NCBI GenBank assembly: GCA_038234815.1
Contig: JBBQSU010000040.1
Coordinates: 1-25,875 of the forward strand
Length of the DNA: 25,875 nucleotides
Source: JBBQSU01 sp038234815
GTDB taxonomy: Bacteria > Planctomycetota > Phycisphaerae > Tepidisphaerales > Tepidisphaeraceae
Direction: 5' to 3'
Part shown: one piece after another, positions 7,376 through 16,301 of the stretch
Layout of the letters: the number at the start of each line of letters is the position of its first letter
How positions within the stretch are numbered: the stretch's first letter is position 1
Notes under the pieces: model-generated
What the model was told of the DNA's origin: nothing
The model's database searches: none
Seen by the model: only the letters and a program-made list of their open reading frames with translations
Translations under genes and position numbers: made by a program

Positions 7376-9871
7376 CTACTCCGCCGGCAGTGAGGACGGC
7401 AGCGTAGCAGGCAATATAGCCGGCAGGGTGGCTGGCAGCGTCGCCGGGGTGGTCGTCGGCCGGGTGGCCAGCGGGGTATTCACCCCTTCCAGCATCACCT
7501 TGGCGGCCTGCTGGATGCCGGAATCGGTTTCTTTTTCGACCTGCCCGGACAGCAAGACCCTCCCCTGATCGACGGGCAACAGCCGCGCGCCTAGAAGGCC
7601 CATGAACCGGGCCGGCCAAGCCTCGCTGGCCAGCATCCTGCTCACCGTTTCCTGTCGGCCGGCATCGGTCTGGGTCAGACCAAGCACATACCCCGCCCAA
7701 GCCGCCAGAGAGGGGTTGCTGTCCCGCCGGGCACGACTGATGGCTTCCACAAATTCCGCGCTGATCTGCTTCATCTGTTCGGTCGAATCCTTCTGCCGGA
7801 AACTGGTGACATAGACCGAAAGCAGCTCGATCGCGCTGAACTTTTGGGCCACAGTGCCGTCGGTTAGCTGTCGATAGACTCGCTGCTTATCCTCGTCGTT
7901 CTGCATCCGCGAACCCGACCGGGAGAACATTCGGCTGAGCGGGCCACGAAAACCGCAAAGGCCGGCCGCAATCCCATTGGTCTGCATCACCGGATTGGTG
8001 GTCAGCGACACGGCGATCTGCAAAGCCAGGGTGGGATTGGAGGCCATGGCGGCGTAAAGGTTGCCACGATCCACGCGCACCTTTTGTGACAACTGCCCAC
8101 GCGGGGCCAAAACCACGTTCTGCCCAAGCCGGTCGTAAGCAATCCCCGGAAACGCCTGCTGCACCAGCCCGCGGATTTGCGCATCAAACCACAGGTCGGG
8201 TTTGATGACGCCATCGCTGCCGATGGTGAGCGGGTAATCACTGAGATTTTGCAGGGTAATGGTGGTGAGCATCGGCTCGCCATAGCCAAAGCTGGGCTGG
8301 TTCGGCTCGCCACGAATGGCGTAGAAATTCTGGGCCAGGTCGATGACCCGCAGGAACTCCTTGGGGAACTTGTTCAGTTCGTCGTTAACCGCTTCGGCGA
8401 CGGGACTGAGGACGATCTTCGTCCCGTGGTCGCGCAGCGAATCCCACAGCAGCGCCCCGCGCAGACCGGCGGCGTTTTCACTTAGAACTTTTCGGGACAT
8501 CGAGCGCAGCTTTTCCTGCTGCGCCGGATCGTCCTGCATCAGCAGCATCAGCCCCATCGCGGCCAGTGCGTCCCGGTCGTCGATCGCCGATAGCTTCTCC
8601 CGGGCCTCATCCTTCTTGCCTGCAACCAGCAACTGCCAGCCCATCAGCCGATTGAGCGTCAGGCTGTCGGCGGGAAGGACCGATTGCAGGACCGCGATCA
8701 CTTTCTCGGCAGCGGCGGCGTTTTTGGCGAAATACAACTGATACCAGGCTAAATCCGACGCCGCGCGTGCATAATCGGCAACGGATTCCGAGCCGGCAGC
8801 CTTGGCCAACAAGTCGGCATCACCGGTCAGATCGGGCACGCTCGGCTCTTCAGTCGAATCATACGGCCGGGTGGTGGCCCCTTTGGCTCCCAGTTTCATC
8901 CGTACGGTTTCCAACTGATTGACCAAAGCCAGCATCGCCGACTTTTCGGCCCGGCCCGAGTCGTCCTTGCGAACGGTCGATCGGGCGATCAGCAAACGCA
9001 GGAATTGCAGATCGACATTCTCCGGGCGAAGTTTAACGAGTTGTTCGGTAAGCGAGTCGGCGTCCTGCGCACGGCCCTGCAAAAACAGCGCGCTGATATA
9101 GTTGACCTGGCCCGTGGGATCGAACTGACTCGACCGCTGCGAAAGCTGGAACGACAGGCCATACCAGTAGATCGCCCAGTCATTAAGCGCCAGCGCGGCC
9201 GAGCGGTCGCCGAGTTCCTGAATCACGTCCACTTGCGTGGGATTGCTCCTAATCAGCGCCAGCAGCACGACGATCTGTTCCAGCGGAGAGCCGGCCGCCC
9301 GAACGCCGTCGAGTTTCATGCGCAGCGCGGCGAGATTAAGAGGGGCCAGGCGTAAGGCCTGATCGACCATGTTGGCCGCGGCCTCGGCTTGCCCCTGCTC
9401 GGCCAGCAATTTGGCACAGATTTGAGCGGCTCGGCCACGGACTTCACCGGCGATGGTCGTGCGACCTAAAACATCGCGAAGATACTTCAGCTTGGCGTCG
9501 GCGGTTTCCATGCGACCGGCGTAGAGGTCGATGAGCTGAATCTGGGCGACGACGTCCTGTGGGGCCGCAGCGCGATAGGCCTTGAGGGCTTCGATCGCGG
9601 CGTCGGTATCCTTGAGCTGCAAATTGAGATCGGCCAGTAAACGCGGGAAGCGTGCGTCGGCGGGATTAAGGCGCATCGTCGCCTTAAGCATTTCCCGCGC
9701 CTGCCGCCATTGAACGTCGCCGACATTCTTATCGGCCAGCGTGCGCTGGGCCAGGTCAAGGATGCGCTCGGCCAGTTGGGCATTGGCCTGGGCCTCCGGC
9801 GAATCCTGTCCGAACAGGCCGGATGGCAGAAAGGTCAGCGACAATAAAACCAGTAGAATCTTGAAGGGCAT
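7376..9871 (-). CDS. Secreted TPR-repeat protein, function unknown
   Basis: 831 aa with a clear signal peptide (residues 1-21, MPFKILLVLLSLTFLPSGLFG, then QDS), so probably periplasmic. Residues about 30-300 are helical TPR-like repeats (for example NPADARFPRLLADLNLQLKD, and QGQAEAAANMVDQALRLAP). The middle contains a beta-rich section (about 520-620, YGEPMLTTITLQNLSDYPL) resembling a domain for binding or packing. The tail is a Thr/Pro linker with repeated PATL units (residues about 805-828). A good ribosome site (AAGGAA) lies six bases before the ATG. The next genes upstream encode a three-TM protein and two TM proteins with helical repeats, so the four may form an envelope-associated complex. 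No enzymatic motif is seen. Confidence 0.75.
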   Translation of the reverse strand: MPFKILLVLLSLTFLPSGLFGQDSPEAQANAQLAERILDLAQRTLADKNVGDVQWRQAREMLKATMRLNPADARFPRLLADLNLQLKDTDAAIEALKAYRAAAPQDVVAQIQLIDLYAGRMETADAKLKYLRDVLGRTTIAGEVRGRAAQICAKLLAEQGQAEAAANMVDQALRLAPLNLAALRMKLDGVRAAGSPLEQIVVLLALIRSNPTQVDVIQELGDRSAALALNDWAIYWYGLSFQLSQRSSQFDPTGQVNYISALFLQGRAQDADSLTEQLVKLRPENVDLQFLRLLIARSTVRKDDSGRAEKSAMLALVNQLETVRMKLGAKGATTRPYDSTEEPSVPDLTGDADLLAKAAGSESVADYARAASDLAWYQLYFAKNAAAAEKVIAVLQSVLPADSLTLNRLMGWQLLVAGKKDEAREKLSAIDDRDALAAMGLMLLMQDDPAQQEKLRSMSRKVLSENAAGLRGALLWDSLRDHGTKIVLSPVAEAVNDELNKFPKEFLRVIDLAQNFYAIRGEPNQPSFGYGEPMLTTITLQNLSDYPLTIGSDGVIKPDLWFDAQIRGLVQQAFPGIAYDRLGQNVVLAPRGQLSQKVRVDRGNLYAAMASNPTLALQIAVSLTTNPVMQTNGIAAGLCGFRGPLSRMFSRSGSRMQNDEDKQRVYRQLTDGTVAQKFSAIELLSVYVTSFRQKDSTEQMKQISAEFVEAISRARRDSNPSLAAWAGYVLGLTQTDAGRQETVSRMLASEAWPARFMGLLGARLLPVDQGRVLLSGQVEKETDSGIQQAAKVMLEGVNTPLATRPTTTPATLPATLPAILPATLPSSLPAE

Positions 9872-9904
9872 GAACGATTCCTTTTCGTTGTTTCAGAACT
9901 GAGC

Positions 9905-10237
9905 TTACTTGCCAACCAACCCCAATGCGATGGCGCTGACCAGGCAGACGGCGAACAGGCCGGCGAAGGTCCATTCCAACAGCCGATCGACGACCGTTCG
10001 GCGATAGAATCTTCCCACTCCCACGGCCAGGATCGTCATCTGGGCCGCGGCCAGCAGGCCCACCGCCAGACACCGAATCGCCCAGCGTACGGCCAGGGGC
10101 TGGGCGGGGTCCAGCGCGTCAACGATCGATCCCTGATGCTGCCACAACCATAAACCGGCGACGACCGTGCAAACACTGGCAAGAAGCCCCGCCACGACGA
10201 GCAGCAGTCCGTTGATGGGGGTCGTTTGGTCCTGCAT
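9905..10237 (-). CDS. Small three-TM membrane protein, function unknown
   Basis: 110 aa with three hydrophobic segments: about 10-32 (GLLLVVAGLLASVCTVVAG), 53-75 (AIRCLAVGLLAAAQMTILAV) and 87-107 (LEWTFAGLFAVCLVSAIAL). A basic RFYRR motif sits between segments 2 and 3. AAAGGG five bases ahead favours the second of two adjacent ATGs (10235-10237); the first ATG (10240) or an upstream TTG (10258) would add a few residues. It lies 33 bases upstream of the secreted TPR gene and 56 bases after the preceding gene on the same strand, suggesting co-expression. No family is recognised. Confidence 0.65.
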   Translation of the reverse strand: MQDQTTPINGLLLVVAGLLASVCTVVAGLWLWQHQGSIVDALDPAQPLAVRWAIRCLAVGLLAAAQMTILAVGVGRFYRRTVVDRLLEWTFAGLFAVCLVSAIALGLVGK

Positions 10238-10292
10238 CATTGCCCTTTCGGTCTTCAATCTTAATTAACCGGGTATCTTACCGGTCAAGGCT

Positions 10293-11117
10293 TCAGGATT
10301 GAACCGGCGCTTCGACCTTTGGGAAAATTTCCGCCAGCACCGCGCGGCGCTCGATCAGCGTCGCCGGATCGGCCAGCAACTCGGCTCGACGCCCCAGCCA
10401 GCGGGATAGCTCGGGCTGATTGGCCCGATGGGCCGCCAGCGCCAGCAGCCCCTGCGACTGGGCCGCGTCCGAACTGTTCATCAGCTCGACAAGCTGAATT
10501 TTCGACGGCAAATTCATGAGCATGTTGGACCACGCCCCGACGCGCCATTCATAGTCGAGTTGCAAAACGAGCAGGCTGGTCGCCTCACCGAGTGAGAGCC
10601 GCTGACGGTACACCTCGGTGAGCGTCTGATAGGTGCCGTGCAGATCACCAAGCTGAAGCAGTGAATCGGCCAGTATCAGCCGGCTGGGACGAAGCAGGCC
10701 ACTCAGTCCGCCGAGTTTTTGCCTTTGAATGGCACGACAGAGCACGGCGGAGTCCTGAAATCGCCGCTGCGCATGACGCAACAGCGAAAGGTTATGCACG
10801 CTGAGCAATTTGACCGTGCGAAAAACAGAAAACGCCCGCAAGGCCGAATCGAGCAGCGTTTCGGCGTCTTCAAACCGGCCCGAGGCGATCAGCGAGGGGG
10901 CGTCCATAACGCCCCGGCCAGCGCGGGCACTGCGATGGCTGAGCAGTATCCACACGATCGCGATTCCGGCCAACACGATCGTGCCATTGGCACCCCAATT
11001 GAAGATTGGCCCGACGAACAGGACCAGCCCGGCACCCAGGAGTAGCGAGCCTTTGACGAGTGCCCCCAGGGCCAGGTCTCGTTGAAGCTTGGAAACTGCC
11101 GCTTCGGCCGGAATCAC
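10293..11117 (-). CDS. Two-TM protein with helical repeats, function unknown
   Basis: 274 aa. Two membrane segments lie near the N-terminus (about 19-38 and 44-60), followed by an all-helical region with TPR-like features (GRFEDAETLLDSALRAF; HAQRRFQDSAVLCRAIQRQK; LAAHRANQPELSRWLGRRAE). The start is GTG, overlapping the stop of the upstream gene (GTGA) with AGGAGG four bases before it. That is strong evidence for this start and for translational coupling. The architecture matches the upstream neighbour, so the two may be old paralogues that form a pair in the membrane. The helical domain probably faces the cytoplasm or periplasm as a protein-protein scaffold. No catalytic motif is visible. Confidence 0.72.
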   Translation of the reverse strand: MIPAEAAVSKLQRDLALGALVKGSLLLGAGLVLFVGPIFNWGANGTIVLAGIAIVWILLSHRSARAGRGVMDAPSLIASGRFEDAETLLDSALRAFSVFRTVKLLSVHNLSLLRHAQRRFQDSAVLCRAIQRQKLGGLSGLLRPSRLILADSLLQLGDLHGTYQTLTEVYRQRLSLGEATSLLVLQLDYEWRVGAWSNMLMNLPSKIQLVELMNSSDAAQSQGLLALAAHRANQPELSRWLGRRAELLADPATLIERRAVLAEIFPKVEAPVQS

Positions 11118-11998
11118 GCCGCCTCCTTGGGGACCGGGGCCGCTGGGTATTTTTCAACCAGCTTTTCAATTTCAGGGTATCGCCGGGCAAGTTCCGATGC
11201 CGACGTGAGCGTGGTGGCGTCTAAAAAATACTGCGCCGCTTCGTCAAACCGGCCGAGTTGGTCGCAGGCGCAGGCCACCATGCCATAGGCATCGGCCACG
11301 CGATGAGAAAGTTGCTCCCGCAGGGCCTTGAGATTCGCGTGGAAGATCTCGACGGCCTCGGCAGCATGGCCGGTACGGATGTCGCGGTAGATTTCGATCA
11401 GCGCCAGCCCGCCGGACAACTGGTCGCCGACCATCCGCCGGATTTCGGAAATGGCCTGATTGGCATCGACCAGATGGTCTTCCCGCAGCATGGCCATGGC
11501 CCGACCGAGCCGCAGGCCGTACTCGCTGGCAGGGTCCAGCAGATGCCGTTCGATCAGGTAATTCTGGACGGTGATGGCGTCATTAAAGCGGTGGTATCGA
11601 GCCAGGACGGCCGACAGGAAAATCAACGCCTGCACCCGGGCCACGGAAACGCGCATGGGCTGGCCAAGCACGCTTTGCAAAAGGCTCGCGGCCTGGTCCC
11701 ATCGCCGGAGTTGCACCGTTTCCTCGATCGATTCGATCTGCTGCCGCTCGTAGCGTTGCGCCTTCATCGACCGCCAGGTCATCATGGCCATCGCCGCGCC
11801 GATCCCCAGCATCAGCAGCAACGACCCGGCATCCACCAGCGCTTCAGATTCCTTGGTCTGCGAACTGAAATAGCTGGCCCCCATGACCACCAGCGCGAAC
11901 AACCCAACGACGTACCAAAACCAATTGGTCCGCGGGCGGGTCTGACTGGCCTGCAGTAGCGCTGCAACGTCTAAAAATGAGCTTCCGGTACTTTCCAT
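11114..11998 (-). CDS. Two-TM protein with helical repeats, function unknown
   Basis: 294 aa from the ATG at 11996-11998, with AGGG four bases upstream; a GTG ten codons earlier is possible but has no ribosome site. Two membrane segments (about 27-45, WFWYVVGLFALVVMGAS, and 56-75) are followed by a long helical repeat region. Its TPR-like helices include QLRRWDQAASLLQSVLGQP, RYHRFNDAITVQNYLIERH and CDQLGRFDEAAQYFLDATT. It is the first gene of the nine-gene minus-strand block and overlaps the next gene by four bases. The shared two-TM plus helical-repeat design suggests that these two proteins act together. No family is recognised with certainty. Confidence 0.72.
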   Translation of the reverse strand: MESTGSSFLDVAALLQASQTRPRTNWFWYVVGLFALVVMGASYFSSQTKESEALVDAGSLLLMLGIGAAMAMMTWRSMKAQRYERQQIESIEETVQLRRWDQAASLLQSVLGQPMRVSVARVQALIFLSAVLARYHRFNDAITVQNYLIERHLLDPASEYGLRLGRAMAMLREDHLVDANQAISEIRRMVGDQLSGGLALIEIYRDIRTGHAAEAVEIFHANLKALREQLSHRVADAYGMVACACDQLGRFDEAAQYFLDATTLTSASELARRYPEIEKLVEKYPAAPVPKEAA

Positions 11999-12179
11999 CG
12001 TGCCCTGACGATTGTAGGGCTTACCCACAGGTTTGAAAGCCCCGCCAACAAAGGCGTGACACCGCAGCGATGGAATGTTGCTCTACCCCGAGACTCTGTT
12101 CCTGCATCAGGCCGATCCGCCGGGCCTGAACCGGAAAACGTCCGCGGAGCTTGTCGGCAGCTTACCGGCGGTTCCGGGC

Positions 12180-12185
12180 TATAAT
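12180..12185 (+). promoter_or_regulatory. TATAAT -10 box immediately ahead of the aldo/keto reductase start
   Basis: A perfect TATAAT lies six bases before the ATG at 12192. A transcript starting seven bases downstream would begin at or next to the A of the ATG, that is, a leaderless mRNA. No Shine-Dalgarno is present in front of the ATG. No good -35 hexamer is found at 16-18 bases; TTGTCG at 12151-12156 is too far away. Confidence 0.45.
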
Positions 12186-12191
12186 GCCCAC

Positions 12192-13118
12192 ATGACGACA
12201 TCAAATTTCGGAAAAACCGGCCTTAAGGTTAGCGCCCTGGGCTTTGGAGCGGCCCCCATTGGCTTCCTTAAAACCGACATCGACCGCGTGGGGAAAATTC
12301 TGAACCTGCTCCTGGATTCGGGCGTGAACCTGATCGACACCGCAGCCGGGTACGAAGGCTCCGAAGCAGCCATCGGTCAAACCATCGGCCAGCGACGCAA
12401 GGATTTTGTGCTGGTCAGCAAATGCGGCAACAAGGTGCCGGACGTTGACGGCTCGCCGTGGTCGGTCGATCTGATTGCAAAAACGGTCGATCGCGCACTG
12501 AAGAACCTGCAAACCGATCATCTTGACGTCATGTTGCTGCATTCCTGCTCGCTCGACGTGTTGAAAAAGGGCGACGTCCTCAAGCCCCTGCGGGAGGCTA
12601 AGCGAGCCGGTAAACTCCGGCACATCGGCTATAGCGGAGACAACGAGGCCGCAGCCTACGCCGCAACGCTTTCCGACGTTGAGGTCATCGAAACGTCGGT
12701 CAGCTTCATCGATCAGGCCAACCTCGACCACGTGCTGCCGGTGTGCGTCGAAAACAACGTCGCGGTTATCGCCAAACGCCCCATCGGCAATGCCTGCTGG
12801 AAGCCGCTCGATTCCTTTTCAAGTTTCTATCGGGACTATGTCAAGGCTTACTCCGAGCGGTTTGGAAAACTCGGCATCAGCCCGCAGAGCTTGGGGTTCA
12901 GCCAGAGTCCTGAGGAGGCTTGGCCCGAGATCGCGCTCCGATTCACCCTCAGCCAGCACGGCCTGAACACCGCCATCATTGGCACAACCAATCCCGAGAA
13001 CGCCCAGAAGAATATCGCATTTGCACAAAAAGGCCCGCTGCCGGCCGACCAGGTGGCCATGCTCCGGGCGGCGTTTAAGAAAGCGCAGGGTGACGCAAGC
13101 TGGTCGGGATTGACCTAA
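12192..13118 (+). CDS. Aldo/keto reductase
   Basis: NAD(P)H-dependent oxidoreductase of the aldo/keto reductase barrel family, 308 aa, a typical length. The start MTTSNFGKTGLKVSALGFGA matches the family N-terminus; upstream in-frame codons back to 12075 have no family similarity. The catalytic tetrad is visible as D49 and Y54 (DTAAGYEGSE), K77 (VLVSKCGN) and H117 (LLHSC). The cofactor-binding end is present as AIIGTTNPENAQKNI. The substrate cannot be deduced. It is transcribed away from the minus-strand block and converges on the MFS-HEAT gene, with 39 bases between their ends. Confidence 0.9.
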   Translation: MTTSNFGKTGLKVSALGFGAAPIGFLKTDIDRVGKILNLLLDSGVNLIDTAAGYEGSEAAIGQTIGQRRKDFVLVSKCGNKVPDVDGSPWSVDLIAKTVDRALKNLQTDHLDVMLLHSCSLDVLKKGDVLKPLREAKRAGKLRHIGYSGDNEAAAYAATLSDVEVIETSVSFIDQANLDHVLPVCVENNVAVIAKRPIGNACWKPLDSFSSFYRDYVKAYSERFGKLGISPQSLGFSQSPEEAWPEIALRFTLSQHGLNTAIIGTTNPENAQKNIAFAQKGPLPADQVAMLRAAFKKAQGDASWSGLT

Positions 13119-13157
13119 GGCCCGCCAGGGTCCCTGCCGTCGCTATATCGGCAATTC

Positions 13158-15521
13158 CTAATCGTCGCGGCGCAGGCCGACGTGCAGCGCATGAACCGCC
13201 AGCAGAAGATACTCGCGTCGTGACACGCCGTAAGCGCGCAACGCTTGGCCGGCATCGATCAGCACGGCCCAGGCGGTCTCGTGGAAGGCTCGCGCTTGCA
13301 CCAGTTCAAGAACGGACAATAGATGCCCCAGCCCCGCAGGCAGATCGTCGGCGGCGAAGGCGTAAGCACAGGTGGTGATGGTGTCGTTAAGTTTTGCCGG
13401 CTGATCGGTTGCGTGCGCTCGGGCCATGGGCCGCAGGAGCGCCAGCATGGTTCCGCCGAGGGTATCCCTCGTCTGATCGTGCATCCGCCGCCACAGCCGA
13501 AGCGCCTGATCGTCCCGCCCGACGAGCGTGGCAACCGCCAATGACACTTCCAGCCGGCGCGATTCCGACGACACCGCGTCGGCAGGCTCCCCCTTGCCCA
13601 GATCATGCAGCAATGCCAGCAGGCCGGGCAGCGCGTCGGTTTGACCCAGCGAGGCCAAAGCCGATCCCAGCGCCGCACGCACGGCCGGATCGGCTTCGTC
13701 GCCAAACATCGCCAAGAGCCGCGGGCCGGAATCGGTATCGCCGAGCATGCCCAGCGCCCGCGCCACCTGCGCGCGCAGAGTGCGATACCGTGAATCGAGC
13801 AGCGGGCGCAGCACCGGCAGCGCCCGGGCATCCCCAATCCGCCCGAGCGCCCAGACCGCAGCCATCTGTAATCCCGGATCGGCCGCCCGCACCACCTTAA
13901 TCAGCGCATCGGTGAGCCGGGGATCGCGCAAAGTCCGTGTGACCGACACCACCGCTTCGTAGCGCACGCCGAAACTCGGATCGTCCAGTGCTTCGATCAA
14001 TTCTTCCACTCCCCAAGGGCTTCGGCTGCTACCCAGTTTGCCCACCACTGCGATCCGTTTGCCTTCAATCCCCGCCAGCCGAAACGCCACCAGTCCGGGC
14101 ACGGTCGATAGGATATTGCCCTGAAGCAGCATGGACGCGAATTGCCGCGTGGGGAGCGCTCCGGCCGACGGTAGTCCGCCCATCAGCCACGTCGCTACGA
14201 TCACGCAGATAATCAAAAACACGAAAAATGGGGTATGCGGAGTGAGTGTGACCGGACCGAACTGGCCCGACAGCCCCGACAGCCGTTGCAAAACCCACCC
14301 GGCCCAAAGCGGGCCAGAACCGACCATCAGCCCGGCCATCGCGGTGTTCAGAGCGATGTATGCGGTCCGCTCCGACCCCTGCGGAACCAGATTGATGAAG
14401 AAGTATCGGAAAAACCCGATCACCCAGCCGATGCCGATGAATCCGTGAAAGAAAATCAGCGACGCGGCGAAGACCTGGCTCCATGGACTGTGATGCGGAA
14501 TCAGCAGCAGACCCGTGGGATAAACGACGTGAAGCGAGAGCAGCGAGACCATCACCGGCTTTCCGCCATACCGGTCCGCGGCCCAGCCCCACAGAAAGCT
14601 CGAGCAGAGCGAGCCTAACATGCCGATCGCGTCGAGCGTCACCACCTGGTCGGGCAACAGTCCGACATAATCCTTCATGTAAAGCGGGACGAATGGGATG
14701 GTGGCGAACCAGCCGAAATTCACGGTCATATGCCCGATCAGATGTCGGGTGTAGCTGCGGCTTTTTAACGGGCTGAGGATTCCGCCAAAACCGATCTTTG
14801 CCCCCGGCTGTGGCGCGCCGCCAAGCACCATGGAGTATGCCAGCGCCGGCAGCAGTCCAAAGACGATGGCAGCGGCGAAAAACCACTGAAACCGGGCCAG
14901 GGGGGCGTGCGTCCCCAGCAGCCAGCCGACCAGCAGCAGCGAACCGGCACCACAGGTCATCGTGACGATCGTCTGAATGGCGGTGTACTTTCCGCGAATC
15001 CCCGCCGGGACGAACTCCATCGACCAAGGGCCGCCTTGGCTGTCTGACGTGCTCCGACAAAGGCTGAAGCCCCCCAGCACGGCGGCGATATACGCGAACG
15101 CCGCGCCGGCACCATATCTTGCGCCAATCGACGGCGCAAAAAGCATCCCCGATAGCATAAATACCCGCAGGACTGTGAAAGTTAATGCCGTACGCTTGAA
15201 ACCCAGACGGGCGCCGATCTGCGCCGTCATCGGGGCGATCATCGGACCAAACCCAAGCGTCGCCATCAGCACGCCCATCTGCGTGCGATTCAGCCCGATC
15301 TTTTCCATGAACAGAAGCAGGATGGAACCGGCGGTGGCCAGGTTCAGGTAGATGGCGTTGCAGGCGTCGCCGGTGATGGCGAACTTCAGTCGGTGGGTTT
15401 TCTCGATCGTCGTCAGCACCCGCGCTGGCCCGGGTATGGAAAGGCCAATAGCCCGGCCCGGAGCGGCGCTGCCCCTGCCAGAAACCGGCGATCCCTGGTA
15501 CGAATCAGTAACTTTTCCCAT
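13158..15521 (-). CDS. MFS transporter fused to C-terminal HEAT repeats
   Basis: About 787 aa from the ATG at 15519-15521. Residues about 40-450 form a 12-helix major facilitator transporter, with an MFS-type loop motif GWAADRYGGKPVM near 312-324 and a second-half NLVPQGSERTAYIAL segment. Residues about 503-640 are HEAT repeats: LIEALDDPSFGVRYEAVVSV, DPGLQMAAVWALGRIGD, RTLRAQVARALGMLGD, DPAVRAALGSALASLGQ. The remaining 140 residues are helical. The transported substrate is unknown. A longer start (15548 or 15623) is possible; none of the starts has a clear ribosome site. The HEAT part is in frame with no stop, so the fusion is real in this sequence. HEAT extensions are known on some nucleotide transporters, but no ATP/ADP-translocase motif is evident. 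Confidence 0.82.
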   Translation of the reverse strand: MGKVTDSYQGSPVSGRGSAAPGRAIGLSIPGPARVLTTIEKTHRLKFAITGDACNAIYLNLATAGSILLLFMEKIGLNRTQMGVLMATLGFGPMIAPMTAQIGARLGFKRTALTFTVLRVFMLSGMLFAPSIGARYGAGAAFAYIAAVLGGFSLCRSTSDSQGGPWSMEFVPAGIRGKYTAIQTIVTMTCGAGSLLLVGWLLGTHAPLARFQWFFAAAIVFGLLPALAYSMVLGGAPQPGAKIGFGGILSPLKSRSYTRHLIGHMTVNFGWFATIPFVPLYMKDYVGLLPDQVVTLDAIGMLGSLCSSFLWGWAADRYGGKPVMVSLLSLHVVYPTGLLLIPHHSPWSQVFAASLIFFHGFIGIGWVIGFFRYFFINLVPQGSERTAYIALNTAMAGLMVGSGPLWAGWVLQRLSGLSGQFGPVTLTPHTPFFVFLIICVIVATWLMGGLPSAGALPTRQFASMLLQGNILSTVPGLVAFRLAGIEGKRIAVVGKLGSSRSPWGVEELIEALDDPSFGVRYEAVVSVTRTLRDPRLTDALIKVVRAADPGLQMAAVWALGRIGDARALPVLRPLLDSRYRTLRAQVARALGMLGDTDSGPRLLAMFGDEADPAVRAALGSALASLGQTDALPGLLALLHDLGKGEPADAVSSESRRLEVSLAVATLVGRDDQALRLWRRMHDQTRDTLGGTMLALLRPMARAHATDQPAKLNDTITTCAYAFAADDLPAGLGHLLSVLELVQARAFHETAWAVLIDAGQALRAYGVSRREYLLLAVHALHVGLRRDD

Positions 15522-15630
15522 AAATCCGTCGAATGACCGGCACACCATAGCGAGAGAGCGTTCGTCGCTCAATCGCGGGCCGGGCCTTCCGGAAAAACCT
15601 GAAGTACTACCGGGATGCGGCAAACTGTCC

Positions 15631-15636
15631 TACACT
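15631..15636 (+). promoter_or_regulatory. Possible -10 box for the lipoprotein/AsmA pair
   Basis: TACACT lies 30 bases before the lipoprotein ATG, in the divergent gap with the MFS-HEAT gene. No convincing -35 hexamer is found at the right distance, so this is weak. Confidence 0.25.
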
Positions 15637-15666
15637 AAATCGTCGTGCAACGGAGAAACTGAGCGT

Positions 15667-16296
15667 ATGCGATTGCCCCGAACCCTGTCATTGCTGGCTG
15701 GCTTGCTCCTGCTAGGCTCGACCGCCTGCTCCAGCCTGCGCTCGACCGATCCCTATCGCACGGCCACCGAGCAATATCTGATGAACGAGGCGGCGAGAAA
15801 AAGCGTCGAGCGATTGCTTACCGCCCCGCTGCGCGACCGCTTGGTCTTCGTCGAAACCCGGTATCTCATCGGCACCACCAATCCATCGGCCGAAGCCTTG
15901 TTCATCGTCGCAGAGCTTCGTGCCAAATTGCTTGAAGCAGGCGCGCGCCTGACCGAAGAGCGACTAAAGGCGCAAGTGGTGCTGGAATTGCGTGCCGTGG
16001 GCATCGGCATCGATCGTCTGGAAACCCTGGTCGGCATCCCCTCGATCTCGCTCGGTTCGGCCACCGGTACGACCAGCGTGCCTGTGCTGTCGCCCGAACT
16101 GGCCATCGTCAAACGCTCGCAGCAACGTGGATTTGCCTCAATCGCCTACGTCGCATTCTGGCGCGACACCGGCGAAATCGTCACCAGCAGCGGGCCGTTT
16201 TTGGGCAGCACGTTCCGACAGGATTTCTGGATTCTCGGATTTGGCCCGCGGACCGTCGGCAATATTCCCCCGGCCCGCGAATTCGGCAAAGAGTAA
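15667..16296 (+). CDS. Small putative lipoprotein
   Basis: 209 aa. The N-terminus MRLPRTLSLLAGLLLLGSTAC is a lipoprotein-type signal peptide with C21 as the likely lipidated residue; position -3 is Ser, so the lipobox is not canonical. After it come SSLRSTDPYRTATEQYLMNEAA and a helical region. A C-terminal beta-rich section ends in PFLGSTFRQDFWILGFGPRT. GGAG lies 11 bases before the ATG. From memory it resembles a planctomycete family of unknown function (possibly DUF6655); I cannot verify this. Only five bases separate it from the AsmA-like gene, so they are almost certainly co-transcribed and may act together at the outer membrane. Confidence 0.72.
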   Translation: MRLPRTLSLLAGLLLLGSTACSSLRSTDPYRTATEQYLMNEAARKSVERLLTAPLRDRLVFVETRYLIGTTNPSAEALFIVAELRAKLLEAGARLTEERLKAQVVLELRAVGIGIDRLETLVGIPSISLGSATGTTSVPVLSPELAIVKRSQQRGFASIAYVAFWRDTGEIVTSSGPFLGSTFRQDFWILGFGPRTVGNIPPAREFGKE

Positions 16297-16301
16297 CGCC
16301 A

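Noticed and set aside
14065..15060. 331-codon alternate frame inside the MFS-HEAT gene
   Set aside because: Overlaps the real coding frame on the same strand; low-quality composition (Arg/Gly rich) typical of a frame shadow.
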